DNA of 64,000 nucleotides from Galaxea fascicularis (Eukaryota; Cnidaria; Anthozoa; Scleractinia; Euphylliidae), in contig OX419342.1 of NCBI GenBank assembly GCA_948470475.1, forward strand, positions 23,765,077 to 23,829,076. The letters run 5' to 3'. Both the position numbers and the translations under genes were made by a program. Positions within the stretch are counted from its first letter, which is position 1. Each line of letters opens with the position of its first letter. The notes under the pieces were generated by a model. It saw only the letters and a list, made by a program, of their open reading frames with translations. It did no database searches and was not told where the DNA came from. This document shows positions 46,512-58,298 of the stretch, in pieces.

Positions 46512-49500
46512 ATGGCCGGTTGTGAAGAAAGCTGTGGCTTCTACTTCGTTTTCGCTTTGGTGACGTTTTTCGTGTGGATGGATCTCAGCTTTTTCGATGA
46601 ACTAGGAGAACATGGCTCGTTTTACAATTCTACGATGGCCGAACAGATGATGTTTCCGGTTAAAACGATAAAACTACGCATGCAAGACCACACGGATCAC
46701 TACGTAAATCTCCCTTGGATGCAATTTTTGAACGAAAATACTGGCTTGTACGCTGTTCCCGGCGTAACTCCCAATCTCATAAGTGGATTTCATCTTTTTA
46801 TAGCGATGATAGCTGCCAAGTGCTTCGTTTCAGGGTCTCTTGGTATCCGAAGAGTCGGAGCCCTGCTTTATGAGATTCGTTGTCAGCTGGATATTTTGGA
46901 CGGTGTCGTTTTCCGCGCTCAACAAAATCTGCACAACAATTTCATGTCCGTTTGGGGCTCCATGGGCTATCTTGTCGACGCGTTTGCAGACATGTGTGGT
47001 GGTCTTATTATCGCTGGGGCTTGTACAATTTTTCTCAATCGATATCCGCCGTGGAAGCGGGTCAGGACAAAACCTCACGACGAACCAGAATCGGGAAGAA
47101 AGATTGTAGGTTTTCCTAATGAGGAAGAAGAGAGATACGTGCATGTTAACCGTCGCGCAGTCAACATCAAGATGCTGCTCGTTGTGATTCAGATCATTGC
47201 GAGGAGTGGATTTTGGGATCATTATCTTCATTCGTACGTGGATTTACTGGAGAAGCCAAATCCCGACATCCCAAGAGTAAGTGTTAAAGATTTCAATTTA
47301 TGTGAAATATTTGTCCAGCTTCGTTCGACAGCTGTTGTTTAGTTCGGTCAATAAGTGTTCGCGGGATACAGTAAATAAGGAGGTAAACTGATAACAATGC
47401 CAGTCGAACCAAGACTTCAAACCAGGACTTCAAGCCAGTATCCTTTATTTATTTAATATATACAGCGGTACATGTAAGTTGTCGACCTTGGATCATTCCA
47501 CTTTCTTGCCAGGGCCAGACAGCCTCTCTCACGAATCAATCAAGACCAATCAAGTGCAAACATCGAGTTTTGAAATACCCTTAGGGAGTTGGAAAGGTTT
47601 TACTCTTGAAATATATGGCTGGAAAAATTCCCTATGGGGTGTTTGGGGGGGTAATCAAGAACACATGTTGGATAATACAGGAAACCCCAGTCCATTGTTG
47701 TTTCCTTTCAAAACAAAAGATGGGAAGATTTCCACACAGCCCCATACTTAAATTATACATGCATCACTGTCATACTAACCCTGTTCCAAAAAACAAAGAG
47801 TTTGAGACACATAACGTATACATAATTAATGTCTGGTGCTGTGCGGAAATTTTGCGTTATATTTTACGGATTGGCAGTTTTTGTTTTTGTGGGTACAAAT
47901 TTTTGCTGTTTGAGAGGACTTAACTTTCTGCTGGGAACCAATTTTTGCTATTTTCTGTTCAAGCAGCAGAACATTGACAAGGAAAGAAAATAATGTGATA
48001 TTTTCAACTTTGCTTCCTTGTTGAGTTACAGCACACTCTCCTTTAATTAATATTAGGGACATTTCACTAAATTACATTAAATCTTCAAAGGTAATACCTT
48101 ACAGCCCAAAAGGACTGACACAGTAACAAAATGGTGTAGTTTTGTTTTCAATACAGACAATTAACAATTATTGGATGAGGTTTTGAGCATGATAGCGATA
48201 ATTATCAAGGCCAAAGTTTGTGTTATCTGCCGAAGCCGAAGGCTGAGGCGGATAACACAAACTGAGGCCTTGATAATTGTCGCTATCATGCAAAAACCAA
48301 ATCCAATAATTGTTTTATTATACATATTCCTGAGCTGCACTGGCGACTCCGCCATAACAAAACTGATCAAACTGCTGGTTAGTGTATTAGTTGACGTCAC
48401 TTCTGCATGCATAAACAGAGATCTCCGTAAGCCCCGGCGACCGGCGAAAATCGCCGGCTAGTCGTCCTGGGCGCGCCGGCTACTCAGATCCAAATTTAAA
48501 AAAAAAAACTTTGTTTTACATCCAACGGCAACTTTTCCATTTGCGACGCCTACATAAAGTTTTCCTTAAAGAGCCAAGTGTCCAACTATTGTTTTGACTG
48601 AATAAACTTTAAAGTTTCGTCAAGAATTTCGCCACGCTTGAATCTGCTTGCAGACATCGATTGAACGTTACAGGCTCAGATTGCGAGGCAGCGGTTACCG
48701 ACGAAAAACACTCCATATAAGACAACATACTCTGTATTCTAACACGTGCAAAATCGCGGAAAAGCGGCAGCATGGAAGGCACTTGCGCGCCTTAATAAAT
48801 TCCTCTGCCGGCTACTCCATTTTATTCTCCTTCTACTCCAAAATTTAGGGAGAACCCTGATAAAACTATTGTCTGTAGGTATGACGTCAATCCTACGTAT
48901 ATAAAAACTATTGTCTGTAGGTATGATGTAAGAGAAAAAGAGCTAGCAAGAATTAGCTGGGTGCTTATAGCCAATCAAAATCGAGCTGGTGACATTGTAT
49001 AATAATAGCTCTGGTTGGTTTTTTGTTTTCAATTGAGAGTCAATGTTTATGTTCTGTTTATGTCTGTTATATGTTGCCCCAGTAACACAAGTTTATTAAG
49101 AGCCAAATGTTTGCAGTGTTTTAGTGCTCACGCCAGGCTAGGTTTTTCATTTTGTACTTTGTTCACATTTGACAGTGCGTAGTTCATACCGAAAAAATTT
49201 ACCTTGGTGGTTTTCTTAGAATATTATTCTAAATTAGTAGCTGGCTGTAAAATACATTTTTAGGTCTACTTACTGCGATCAGAAAGGCTATTTGGAAATA
49301 ACTGAGGTGAAAATCAATATGTTTGCCAATTTTCAAGAATATCACAGAAATTGTTTAAAAAAATATGGAGTTTGTATGGTTTTGTGGGGAACTGTCACAA
49401 AATTAGAGACATTTGTATGGATTTGAACCATGTTTCAAGGTCCATAACTTGGTCTCTGTTCAACCCAAAAGAATCAAACTTGGTGAAATGATCAATCTCA

Positions 49501-50224
49501 AAGATATCTTTGTGTTGTTGTCAATTTATTGATTACTTCAAATTTAAAACTCAGCCCAGTTCCCTGCGCAACTCCAAAACAGCCTATAAACAGCTTGCAA
49601 AGATCTAAGTGAAACTCGAGTTGGTTCCCAGGATCATGTCCTCGTTGTCTTGTTTTCATGTTGTCCACAACAAACATGGTGGCTGAGTACACAGGTGAAA
49701 CAGGCACGTTTTTTTATCAATAGATTTTCCGATTATAATTGATGATCAATCAGTTGGGTCAACCCGATTATTTCCAATGATGGATGATAAAATCTCAGCT
49801 GATTCTCATCACTATTGCACCAGCAGGACTTTGTAATTTGGCTTGTTTATGCTCTCCAGGAAAATAGAATACATTCTGTGAATGTTCCTCATCATTCACG
49901 ATTTTTAAAGGTCTAGATATTTTTGTTTCACTTGAAGGCATCAATTATTGAGAGAAAATGTTTTGCCATTAGTTTTGTTGCCATGCTTATGAGAATCACC
50001 AGGCAAAGAAAAATTTTTTAAAACCTGAGGTTGTCATTGCCATATAATAATGATTTTTAATTACAAGTCATTGGTCTGCCAATGTTCCTTTGGAAAAAAG
50101 AATATTCACATTTAATATTATTTTGTGAATGATGTGTACAACATTATGTGCCAAGATGTTATAATGATACACTGTAGCTGTAGGCAATGCATAGCTATTT
50201 AACGTGGTCTTAACAGATGATGCC

Positions 50225-50255
<31 letters not shown>

Positions 50256-51950
50256 CAGGAGTTGCAAGCTGAAGTGTTGAGCTACCGCAGTACATGGGCA
50301 GTCATGTGGCTATGGAAAGTGTCAAGTGCAGATGCGTTTCTACAATTCACAATTCTTGCAATCCTGTTTGACAAGTTATGGGTAAGTACACTGTATTATA
50401 ATGAATTTTGTCAAAGAATTTCTTATTATCTTCTTTTCAATGTTTACTTTCTAAAGAAGGGTAACCTTGTTACTTGCCTGACTGTAGAACTTGTTTTGAT
50501 GATGATGCTGCTGATGATGTCCTTAATAAACCCTAAGATAAAAAATACATATCCTATGCTACATAAATGAGAACTATGTACGAAATTACAATAATGTGGC
50601 TAAAAATAAGTTATGTAATTATAACAAGTTGTGTTCAAAAATGAGTCTATTTACAAAATTAATGTGTTCTTGAAACGTTGGGTGTTAACCTTTTGTGTTC
50701 CCATGTTTCTGCTGTCACCTTCTTGTCACCCAAACTTGGATTTTGGTTTGTTAAGATTTTACAGCAAGTAGTTGTCAAATATTGGCATACATCAGCTAAT
50801 AACATTTTTCCTTAGCAAGTTATGTGGACCTCTTGAGTTCATTTAGGCATCAGTGAACCACTTGTACATAGTTGCTGAAACATAGAACCTGCATCTGCTT
50901 GTTTTAGTATGTTACAATATTATGATTGAACAAGGCTTTCAACAAGATTTGTAGCAGGTGTATGCCCCTGTGATAGAAGGCAGCTGTGGTAATCAAAGTA
51001 GCCATTTTAAGAGAGATATTTTTCAAGTATTTGTTCACCAGCATTGCCTTGTAGTCGTTGACTCGATGGCTCACAACCACCAGAGCTCTGGCAGTAGCCA
51101 GCTTCTTTTGAAAGCCCTGATTGAAGTTTGCTGTTTAGTCACTGATTGATTGTTTGTTTAGGTCTGGGTACAGATGATCAACTTCTTTGGCCCATTAGAA
51201 TTGGCATTTGTTATTGTGTGTTCTCAGCTTCATCTAATGGAGGTATGATAACATTCATCTTGACTTCATTATTTCACTCTGGCTTCAGACTGTTAAGTGT
51301 ACATTGTGTACGTTGCACATTATCTGTGGTGTCTAATTTTGGACAGTGCCAGCCTGCAGATCTGTGTTTTTTTAGTGAGAGAGAAAACAGAAAGTGTGGT
51401 TGTCATCCTTTTTGCCATTTTCTTGAAAGGTACCCATTGAATTGAATGTTGGCAAGTACCGGCAAAGAACATTGTTTGAATCATTTTCTTTTAGAAACTA
51501 CCTGCATACCAGCCAGCCCCAGTTGTTCAAAGAGTGGATGACTCTATCCAGCCGATAAATCGCTATCCAGCAGATCAGATGTATCAGTTCCAATACATTT
51601 TATCCGCTGGTTAATGACTCATCTACTGGATAGTGACTTGTTCCCTCTTTGAACAACTTGGGCCAGTATTACTGTATGTATTACTGCATTGGTGAGTGCT
51701 ATACCCAAGAATCTTCCAGGGACACTAAGAGTGCTTGGAGGCCTTTTTATATATTGCCATCCTTACATCCTGAATTGTGGTGGTACACCATAGCTCTACG
51801 TACCAAGAGTGAAACCATAAATGAAACCACACTGGAGCTAAGTATTAATATTACAGTCAATTAAGGATTACCTAGCAAGATTACCTTTATAGGTTAAGTT
51901 GTTGTTTTTTATTTTGTCTTTAGGTTAGAGCGTACTTGCTTGGGACATAA
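46512..51950 (+). CDS. CPES: Ceramide phosphoethanolamine synthase-like CDP-alcohol phosphotransferase
   Basis: Four exons (46512-47276, 50259-50381, 51162-51242, 51924-51950), all in phase 0, encode 331 residues. A hydrophobic segment at residues 9-28 is followed by a luminal-looking loop. The catalytic CDP-alcohol phosphotransferase motif runs from Asp127 to Asp160: DILDGVVFR (Asp127, Asp130, Gly131, Arg135) and GYLVDAFAD (Gly152, Asp156, Asp160). The usual Ala before Arg is Phe. Further membrane helices occupy the region after the motif and exons 2-3. The long N-terminal region and this variant motif match insect CPES, which moves phosphoethanolamine from CDP-ethanolamine onto ceramide in the Golgi lumen. 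The last exon adds only VRAYLLGT. The ATG at 46512 is preferred over in-frame upstream codons because it puts the first membrane helix next to the N-terminus. The product could be a related sphingophospholipid or sphingophosphonolipid. Confidence 0.85.
48165..48312. mobile_element. 148-bp palindromic MITE
   Basis: The ends caattattgga and tccaataattg, with arms of about 65 bases (gatagcgataattatcaagg facing its complement), surround a loop of about 10 bases containing 'gccgaagccgaaggctgaggc'-type GC sequence. It lies in CPES intron 1. Confidence 0.75.
50225..50256. repeat. (TATT)n tract abutting the CPES exon 2 acceptor
   Basis: About eight TATT units run directly into the acceptor 'tttcag' at 50253-50258, so the repeat supplies the pyrimidine/T-rich tract of this splice site. 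Confidence 0.9.
51518..51664. mobile_element. 147-bp MITE in CPES intron 3
   Basis: The ends gttgttcaaagag and ctctttgaacaac are inverted. Sub-terminal 'atgactctatcc' and 'actatccagtagatgagtc'-type repeats echo them. No transposase is present. Confidence 0.65.
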
Positions 51951-52464
51951 ACACTCTCAGTGAAGCTCAACTTCCAAGTTCCTTTGTGGAATACTTGGTG
52001 GACTGGTATCTCATTGTAAAGCTCCTTAAAAATTAGTGACTGTGTAAAAGTTTATGAATGATGTACAATTTAAAATGGTGTCTTAATAGTATTCTAGCAG
52101 GACACATGACCTCAGCATCTTCTTTTTGTGTCATGGGCTAGAAACACAGAGTTACTTGACTAAATTTTAAAAGTAAAGAGTCTCTAAACTGCAGCTGAGT
52201 ATTATTACTCACAATATTGAAGGTAGTCCTTTTGTTTTCTGGTTATTGTTTCATAAACAAGGCTGGGACATTGTGTCATCATTCGATAAATCTTTACCCA
52301 AGTGATTTCTCCAAATCTGATGATGGAAGCCAACTGGATTGTGTTACATGGGTTTCTTTACCATGCCATGAACTTGTTATTGTTCTGTAAACTTTGTCCA
52401 CAACATCATGAGATTCTAAATGACTAGAACACAACTACAGGACTATTGTGTTGTGAGAGAATTA

Positions 52465-52470
52465 AATAAA
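52465..52470 (+). terminator. Candidate polyadenylation signal of CPES
   Basis: This AATAAA lies 515 bases after the stop codon, in AT-rich sequence with no open frame. Other hexamers may be used. Confidence 0.35.
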
Positions 52471-53079
52471 TTGTTTAAAAGTCAAAAATGTAATTTTGGT
52501 TAGTTGAAGCCTATGGTGAAGAGTGACTCTTTGATGGTGTTAACTAACCTCAGTGCTATCCAGTTGTAAACAGGCTCCATAAGGGAGTTGTGAGCACAGG
52601 GCTCAGCTTGGCCTGGTTGCAAATTAAGGTGGTGCTAAGTTCAGCACCAAGGGGTGCTGTAAAGGGAGGGGTGCCCTCTACCTCTTCTAGCTCCCTCCCC
52701 TGGCCTTGCTCAGATTAAATGCTCACTCTATACCCAGTTAAGCAAGCATGGTCTTCTGACAGGCTACAGTGTAGTTCAATGGCATACTAGGAATTGAAAA
52801 TCAAAGGGATATTACCAGTTTACATGTACCGGTACCTTCTTCCAACATGGCCATGGTACCCGTTGCTGCTCGATAGCACAACAACAGCAACAACTTTATT
52901 AATTATATACCTAAGAAATACAAATGCTTGTGCCCGCAGGTACCTTGATAGCTATTTGAACCTGTTAGTTGACCATACCCTTTGGATTGTTGGCTTTAAA
53001 AGCGTCATGAATAAAACATAAAATGTACAATGCACAATTGAACAGTGGGCATCATGAAATAGAGTGCTCAGGGTTGCCA

Positions 53080-53365
53080 GGGTCAGATTTCTTTCAAGGT
53101 CAGGGAAAAGTCAGGGAATTATGTTTCAAGTCAGGAAAATTCTAAATTGTACCTGAAAGCCAGTGAATTTTACTATTGGTGAGAATTTGGTTTGGGAAGG
53201 AGATTCCGTGGCAGTCAAGGTGTTTTCATTTCAAACAATCCCCGCAAAGGAATAATTTGGAATGATTTCCCTGGCTTCATTGCTGGTTTTATTGCCCTAG
53301 GATTTGCCTTGGATGGTCAATGAAAATTGGTCTTTGGTCAGTGAAAAGTCAGGGAATTTTTTTCA
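53080..53365. repeat. Repeat with 'agtcagggaat' units
   Basis: Direct copies of 'aaaagtcagggaatt' near 53106 and 53345 and related 'ggtcaggg' units mark an interspersed repeat. Its limits are uncertain. Confidence 0.45.
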
Positions 53366-54185
53366 ATCCCAGCAAGTAGCAACCCATGTGCTGTTATCTA
53401 ATGATTAGCTCAATGGTATTGCCAGCAGCAATAACCAGCGGTTCAGTTGTTCAAATGAGGCAACTTCTTTAAAAAGGTTAGCTGTAATTACTTCAAGTAC
53501 TGTACATCACAGTCGAAATAAGTGTTGTCTCTCTATTTTGCTGTTGTACAGTTGTGCCTTGCCTCCCAGTGAATATTATTATTTAATCATCTTTACATTT
53601 TTGCAATTCTCAACTAAATTCACCAGTAGTCTTCTAGTACTCTAATAAATCAAAGACAAGTTAGATGGCTTATTGCTTGGAGGAGCATTTGGTTACATTA
53701 GAGTCAACAATGTCACTAGTGTGGATTAGATTTCTAGAGATTTTTTAGAATTGAAAAAAATTGTTGTCTATAAATATCACACTTCAAAATCAAATCAGTG
53801 GGGCTGTAACAAGACTCCAAGCCTATTCATGGTCAAAAGGTTATTTGTGTTTATATAGAGCATTGATATTTTTTTTTCTATGAGTTGATATCTAACTTGA
53901 TTTTTATATAGTAAGAATACTATAATTAATTTACAATTTTAATATATAATTTTGATTTAATACATGTTTTAGTGCTGCCATCTGTGTTACTGCATGTATT
54001 AACGTTTGATTGTGCCTTCACTGGTACATAGAAATTAAACTTATTTAAGGTATTAAGGTTGTTCATGGGATTATTTGTTGAAGATTGTGTAATGAAGGAA
54101 ATGCGTAAGAAATTATTTTCTCCATCAAAGAAAACAATACAACAGTTTCTGTACATTTCTGTGTCATTTATTGGGAGACAGTAAA

Positions 54186-54341
54186 AATAGGCCATTTTCG
54201 TTTTCTCGGTATTGAACTGGATCTAGCATGAAGTGGAGGCTCTTGTGGGGGGATCTTTTCATATGTAAATGTATTCCCCCGCAAGAGCCTCCACTTCATG
54301 CTAGATCCAGTTCAATACCGAGAATACGAAAATGGCCTATT
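54186..54341. mobile_element. 156-bp palindromic MITE
   Basis: Arms of about 65 bases begin aataggccattttcg and include gaactggatctagcatgaag facing its complement. The loop is about 25 bases. I see no target duplication. Confidence 0.78.
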
Positions 54342-54588
54342 GGGTAGTGGTTGTGTCAGGTAGTGACCCTCGTAGCTGTGGTGGTGCATTTTGTGACATT
54401 CCAAAAAGGGGCTACGGAGAAGACCATGTGTCAGGCAGATGGATTCCACCAGACTATCTATGATTTAGGGATAATTCCATTTTCATAATTATCCCAGGGT
54501 AATGCTGGATCAACAACGATGAGTCTGCAAGTTGTTATGAAGTGAAAACAAAGTTTGAGGAAGCTGTTTGCTAACCAGGTTATAGTAC

Positions 54589-54849
54589 ATGAATGATGCA
54601 TATGAAAGAAATCATATGTGGACTGTAGATACGAAATCAAGTGAAGAATGATCGTCGCAGTTGTGATTGCAATTTTTACAATTGCGTAAAGAAGCCTGAA
54701 AAAAATTTAGGACTTCAACGGGGGTTAAACCCGTGACCTTGCGATTTCCGTACGATTCTCTACCAACTGAGCCATGAAGCCACTGATGTTGACTTCATTT
54801 GATTTCGTATCCACAGTTCACATATGATTTCTTTCATATGCATCATTCA
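54589..54849. mobile_element. 261-bp element with 57-bp inverted ends carrying a tRNA-like sequence
   Basis: The left end (54589-54646) and right end (54793-54849) are inverted copies with few mismatches, for example catatgaaagaaatcatatg. Between them, 54709-54781 on the minus strand is tRNA-like: a 7-bp acceptor stem (ggcttca with tgaagtc), a D arm (gctcagttggta) and a T arm (cgggtttaaccccg). The anticodon arm is broken. The family also occurs at 24485-24662. Confidence 0.78.
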
Positions 54850-56450
54850 CTTACGTATTTTTCCCTCTCTCTCTTGTCCAATAATCAACCATTGCAACCT
54901 TTGCAATGGAAACAGGGAAATAGACCAATCAGTGAGCTTGTTCTAAGAGCTTCGTGGCGACCCAAAAATAACGAAGCAGTTTATTTACTCAGGACTGTGT
55001 TACTGCACTGAGACTAAATTATACTGTCTTTGTCTGTTGCAGACGGCAAGGATGGATTGCATTTTGAAACATTGCGCCTAAATTTTTCAAATTCTCTCAT
55101 GCCATCTTGAAGCCACACCAAATATGTACTACAGATGACTTTTCCTCCAAAAAGTCGATTGATATCTTTCTCCTACATTTCAAGGAATGTTTCAGACACG
55201 AGTAAAGGTCATTAAGTAGCATTTCTATGAAAAACAGCAAAACCCCCATGATAATACCCCATTAATTTCTTTCCAAGTGCGATAAAAATTAATTATGTCA
55301 CCAATCCAAGCATAAAATCAACTGAAGACAGAGCACATTCCAACAATGGTTTTAATTCATACTATTCAATTCTGCAGAAATTGCAGCAAATAATTATCTT
55401 GTTATTGCCCATTATTAAATGACTATGTTCACTTTAAAAATTGACAGCCACATTAAAGTAGCACAATAAGATTTTTCCATATAAAATAGTTTCGTACTTT
55501 CAGAATTCTTTAAAGTATGATACATGTTAATGAAGAGCCTCACCTGCAGCCCACAAAAAAAAAATGATTATCTTAGAATACATAATTTTGTAATCATGGA
55601 ACAACACCCTTTTATAACAAGAGCTTTAAAATAACGTTTTTATGGATTTAGGAGAAAAAAGACAAGTCCATGCCACTGTACAACTGTGAAACAGTTACTG
55701 TTACAGCCAGTATTAATATCTTCAAAGTAATGAAGGCATTCTTCTAAATACACTTTTTCTTAGCTCCAACTTCCCACCACTCAGGGCTGCCACTGATTTT
55801 TGATGTACAAGGTAGGTGGGGATATACCAAAAATAGCCAGGGATTCGAGTTGCTGCGGTCAAGTCAACATGCTGGTTTTATATCAAAGTAGCCAGGAATG
55901 GACCTCAAAATACAAGGAGAAAATCCCTGGCCCCGACCCTTAATGACAGCCTTGCACCACTAGAAATTTGCCACAGATCTTATATGTTAAAGGCAATGAC
56001 AATAATAGTACCTGTATTGAACTAGATAATTTGGTGCTAAGTCGTTACAAACAGTGACTAGATAAATTTGTTATGTTGAAAGTGGCTTTCATTTGAATGT
56101 CTAGGAATTAATTGGCATGTGTAGCTTACCAGTACCTATATGGTCATATATCACAACTTAAGTTCCTATCAAGTTACCTCTATATTTACACAAGTCATAT
56201 ATAAATTTACATAGGCTTACTTGCAAAAATGCATTTGACAACAAGGCATTTTATCAATGTTTGACCATTGAAAAAGTAAATTGAAAACTCTCAATGTCTA
56301 TACCCCTATTTGTTATATACACAGCATTCACTGAACTAGTACTGTAACCAACAATATTATTGTTGATTTGTAACCAGAACATTTCTTAGGAACTGATATT
56401 CAGACCCAAAACTCTTGGCAATTAATCAATACAGGCAAACTCAAGAATAC

Positions 56451-56522
56451 TAGACTCCTTCGCAGCTGCTTTTGGGGATATTATGCAGCGATCCCCCAAA
56501 AAAACAGCTGCAAAGGAGACTA
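56451..56522. mobile_element. 72-bp micro-element with perfect 9-bp target duplication
   Basis: The left arm tagactccttcgcagctgct faces the right arm ending gctgcaaaggagacta, with 'tttggggga' and 'tcccccaaa' continuing the pairing. The 9-bp repeat caagaatac is exact at 56442-56450 and 56523-56531. Confidence 0.82.
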
Positions 56523-57055
56523 CAAGAATACCACCATGTTTCATAAGAAAATAAAACATTTAAATATGAGATGCCATCATACAGCATCTTTACCTTGGAT
56601 TACAACAAATACAGACTTGTACAACAAGTAAAATGTGCAACAAACAGTTTAACATGAAAGACCCCCCAAAATGATGAATAAAATATGTTTCATTATGTCT
56701 TGAAGTGCTGAAAGATGAATCTCTGGTTATGTGTTCACACAAAAAATGAATATTTGATGCAGATCACTACTATAAAGTTTATAGGGTTCTAAAGATGTCA
56801 GGATGTTGAATGATAAAAATAAATATACATTTTTTCTCAGCTGCCAGCAACTGCGCACCACAGAATTGCTATTGTTAATAATTATTTTCACTGATGCACC
56901 CACACATCTCTGCCTGCTTTGCTCAAGTTAAGTGAAACTTCATTTGAAAGGGAAAACCCTACACTGCTTCTAAAATTTAAGAGCCTTTCAAGATTCCATC
57001 TTCAAAATATATACAAAGTTAAGACTTGAATACTTTTGATTAAATTCTCGTTTTA

Positions 57056-57487
57056 GGGTGCGTTTGTTTGGAATGATGCAAATTAGGATCAATGATCCAA
57101 CAATCGGCGACATAATTAGTTGACACATTGTGTTTCTATAGTAGTTTTAGTGCACCAAATGACACCACTCTTTTAATCGCGCAATCAACTGTCAAAAATA
57201 CTCCGCTCCCCCATCCAATGTTGCTTGTTTGTACCTCGAGATCACAGCAATTGCCGCACAACATTGTTTGCGAGGGGGGGCGAAGAGGGATCACAGTGAC
57301 GAAATAGGGGGTTAAAAAGGTAAATGTGTCAACAATTTTGGCGCCTATTGAAGATCACTCAGATTGCTCTGTATCAACAGAACTGAGGAATCCTTGTTGA
57401 GAGTGGAGGGTTCCTTTGATACACCTGAGGATCTGAGTGATCTTGGATCACTGACCCTGATCTGGATCATCCCAAAGAAATGCACTC
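57056..57487. mobile_element. 432-bp Harbinger-like MITE
   Basis: The ends gggtgcgtttgtttggaatg and the complement gagtgcatttctttgggatg are flanked by TTA at 57053-57055 and 57488-57490. Inner 'gatcactcagat' and 'atctgagtgatc' form a further inverted pair. Confidence 0.72.
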
Positions 57488-57684
57488 TTAGACTGTCTAC
57501 TTATTAGCTCATTGCATACAAAACTTCCTTAAGTTTCGGTATCCACTGATGCTGATTCAAATTAAATAAAAGCTCTAAAATGAATTATCAAAAAATTGTG
57601 CATTTTTATTTTTTTAAACCTGCAGTTCCACAAAATATTCATACTCCTTCAAGGAAGGTTTTCATTTGGACCACATCCCGACTC

Positions 57685-57840
57685 AGGGCTCAAGACTAAC
57701 TTATCATCTTACTAACCCAGTGGCTAGTGCACATGTTTTGTGCTAACATTTTTACTGGCCAAAATGGCTAGTGAAATGCAAATCTACTAGCCAAAATGGA
57801 ATTTTTACTAGTCTGTGGCTAGCCGTTAGTCTCGAGCCCT
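57685..57840. mobile_element. 156-bp MITE with agggctc ends
   Basis: The ends agggctcaagactaac and gttagtctcgagccct are inverted. The interior repeats 'actagcca', 'aatggctagt' and 'ccaaaatgg' in both orientations. Confidence 0.75.
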
Positions 57841-58298
57841 ACCTACTCTGGGAACAGCAAATTTATGCAGCCTCAGACCTGCTCTCCAGAGAAAAAAATA
57901 ACCCTTTAAACCCTAAGAATTTAGAATTGCTTGAAGATTTCGAATTGTGAGGAGCACTTGATCATATTCACATGCTAATTTGCGCCTAATAAGTAATAAA
58001 TTATTATTATTATATCAGTATCTATATTCTCCACACTGTTCTCCATACAATTTATATGCTAATGGTGGGGAGAATTTGTTAAACAATCAAGACCTTTATA
58101 ACTTGTTGATCACTTTCTTTTTTCTCACAACCATTAAGTTGGATTTAGCAGTGTTCCTATAAGGAGAAATTGAATGTTGGTCACTCTTAGGGGTTAAACA
58201 GTTAATTTGGTTTGGGAGGGATGAGTACTTTCTGAAACAACAGGGAACCATTTGCCACCCATCAATGTGAGATCGACAGCAGGGTTCAGGTGCTGTTA

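Larger units (their letters stand above)
51951..58298. other. Convergent intergenic region CPES to kelch gene
   Basis: This is AT-rich, with no exon I can support. It must hold both 3' UTRs. It contains a region of 'gtcagggaatt' repeats (53080-53365), inverted elements at 54186-54341, 54589-54849, 56451-56522, 57056-57487 and 57685-57840, and otherwise sequence without visible structure (52600-53000, 55000-56400). Confidence 0.5.

Noticed and set aside
54709..54781. Functional tRNA gene on the minus strand
   Set aside because: Acceptor and T arms pair, but the anticodon stem has mismatches, position 33 is not T, and the sequence lies inside a repeated element.
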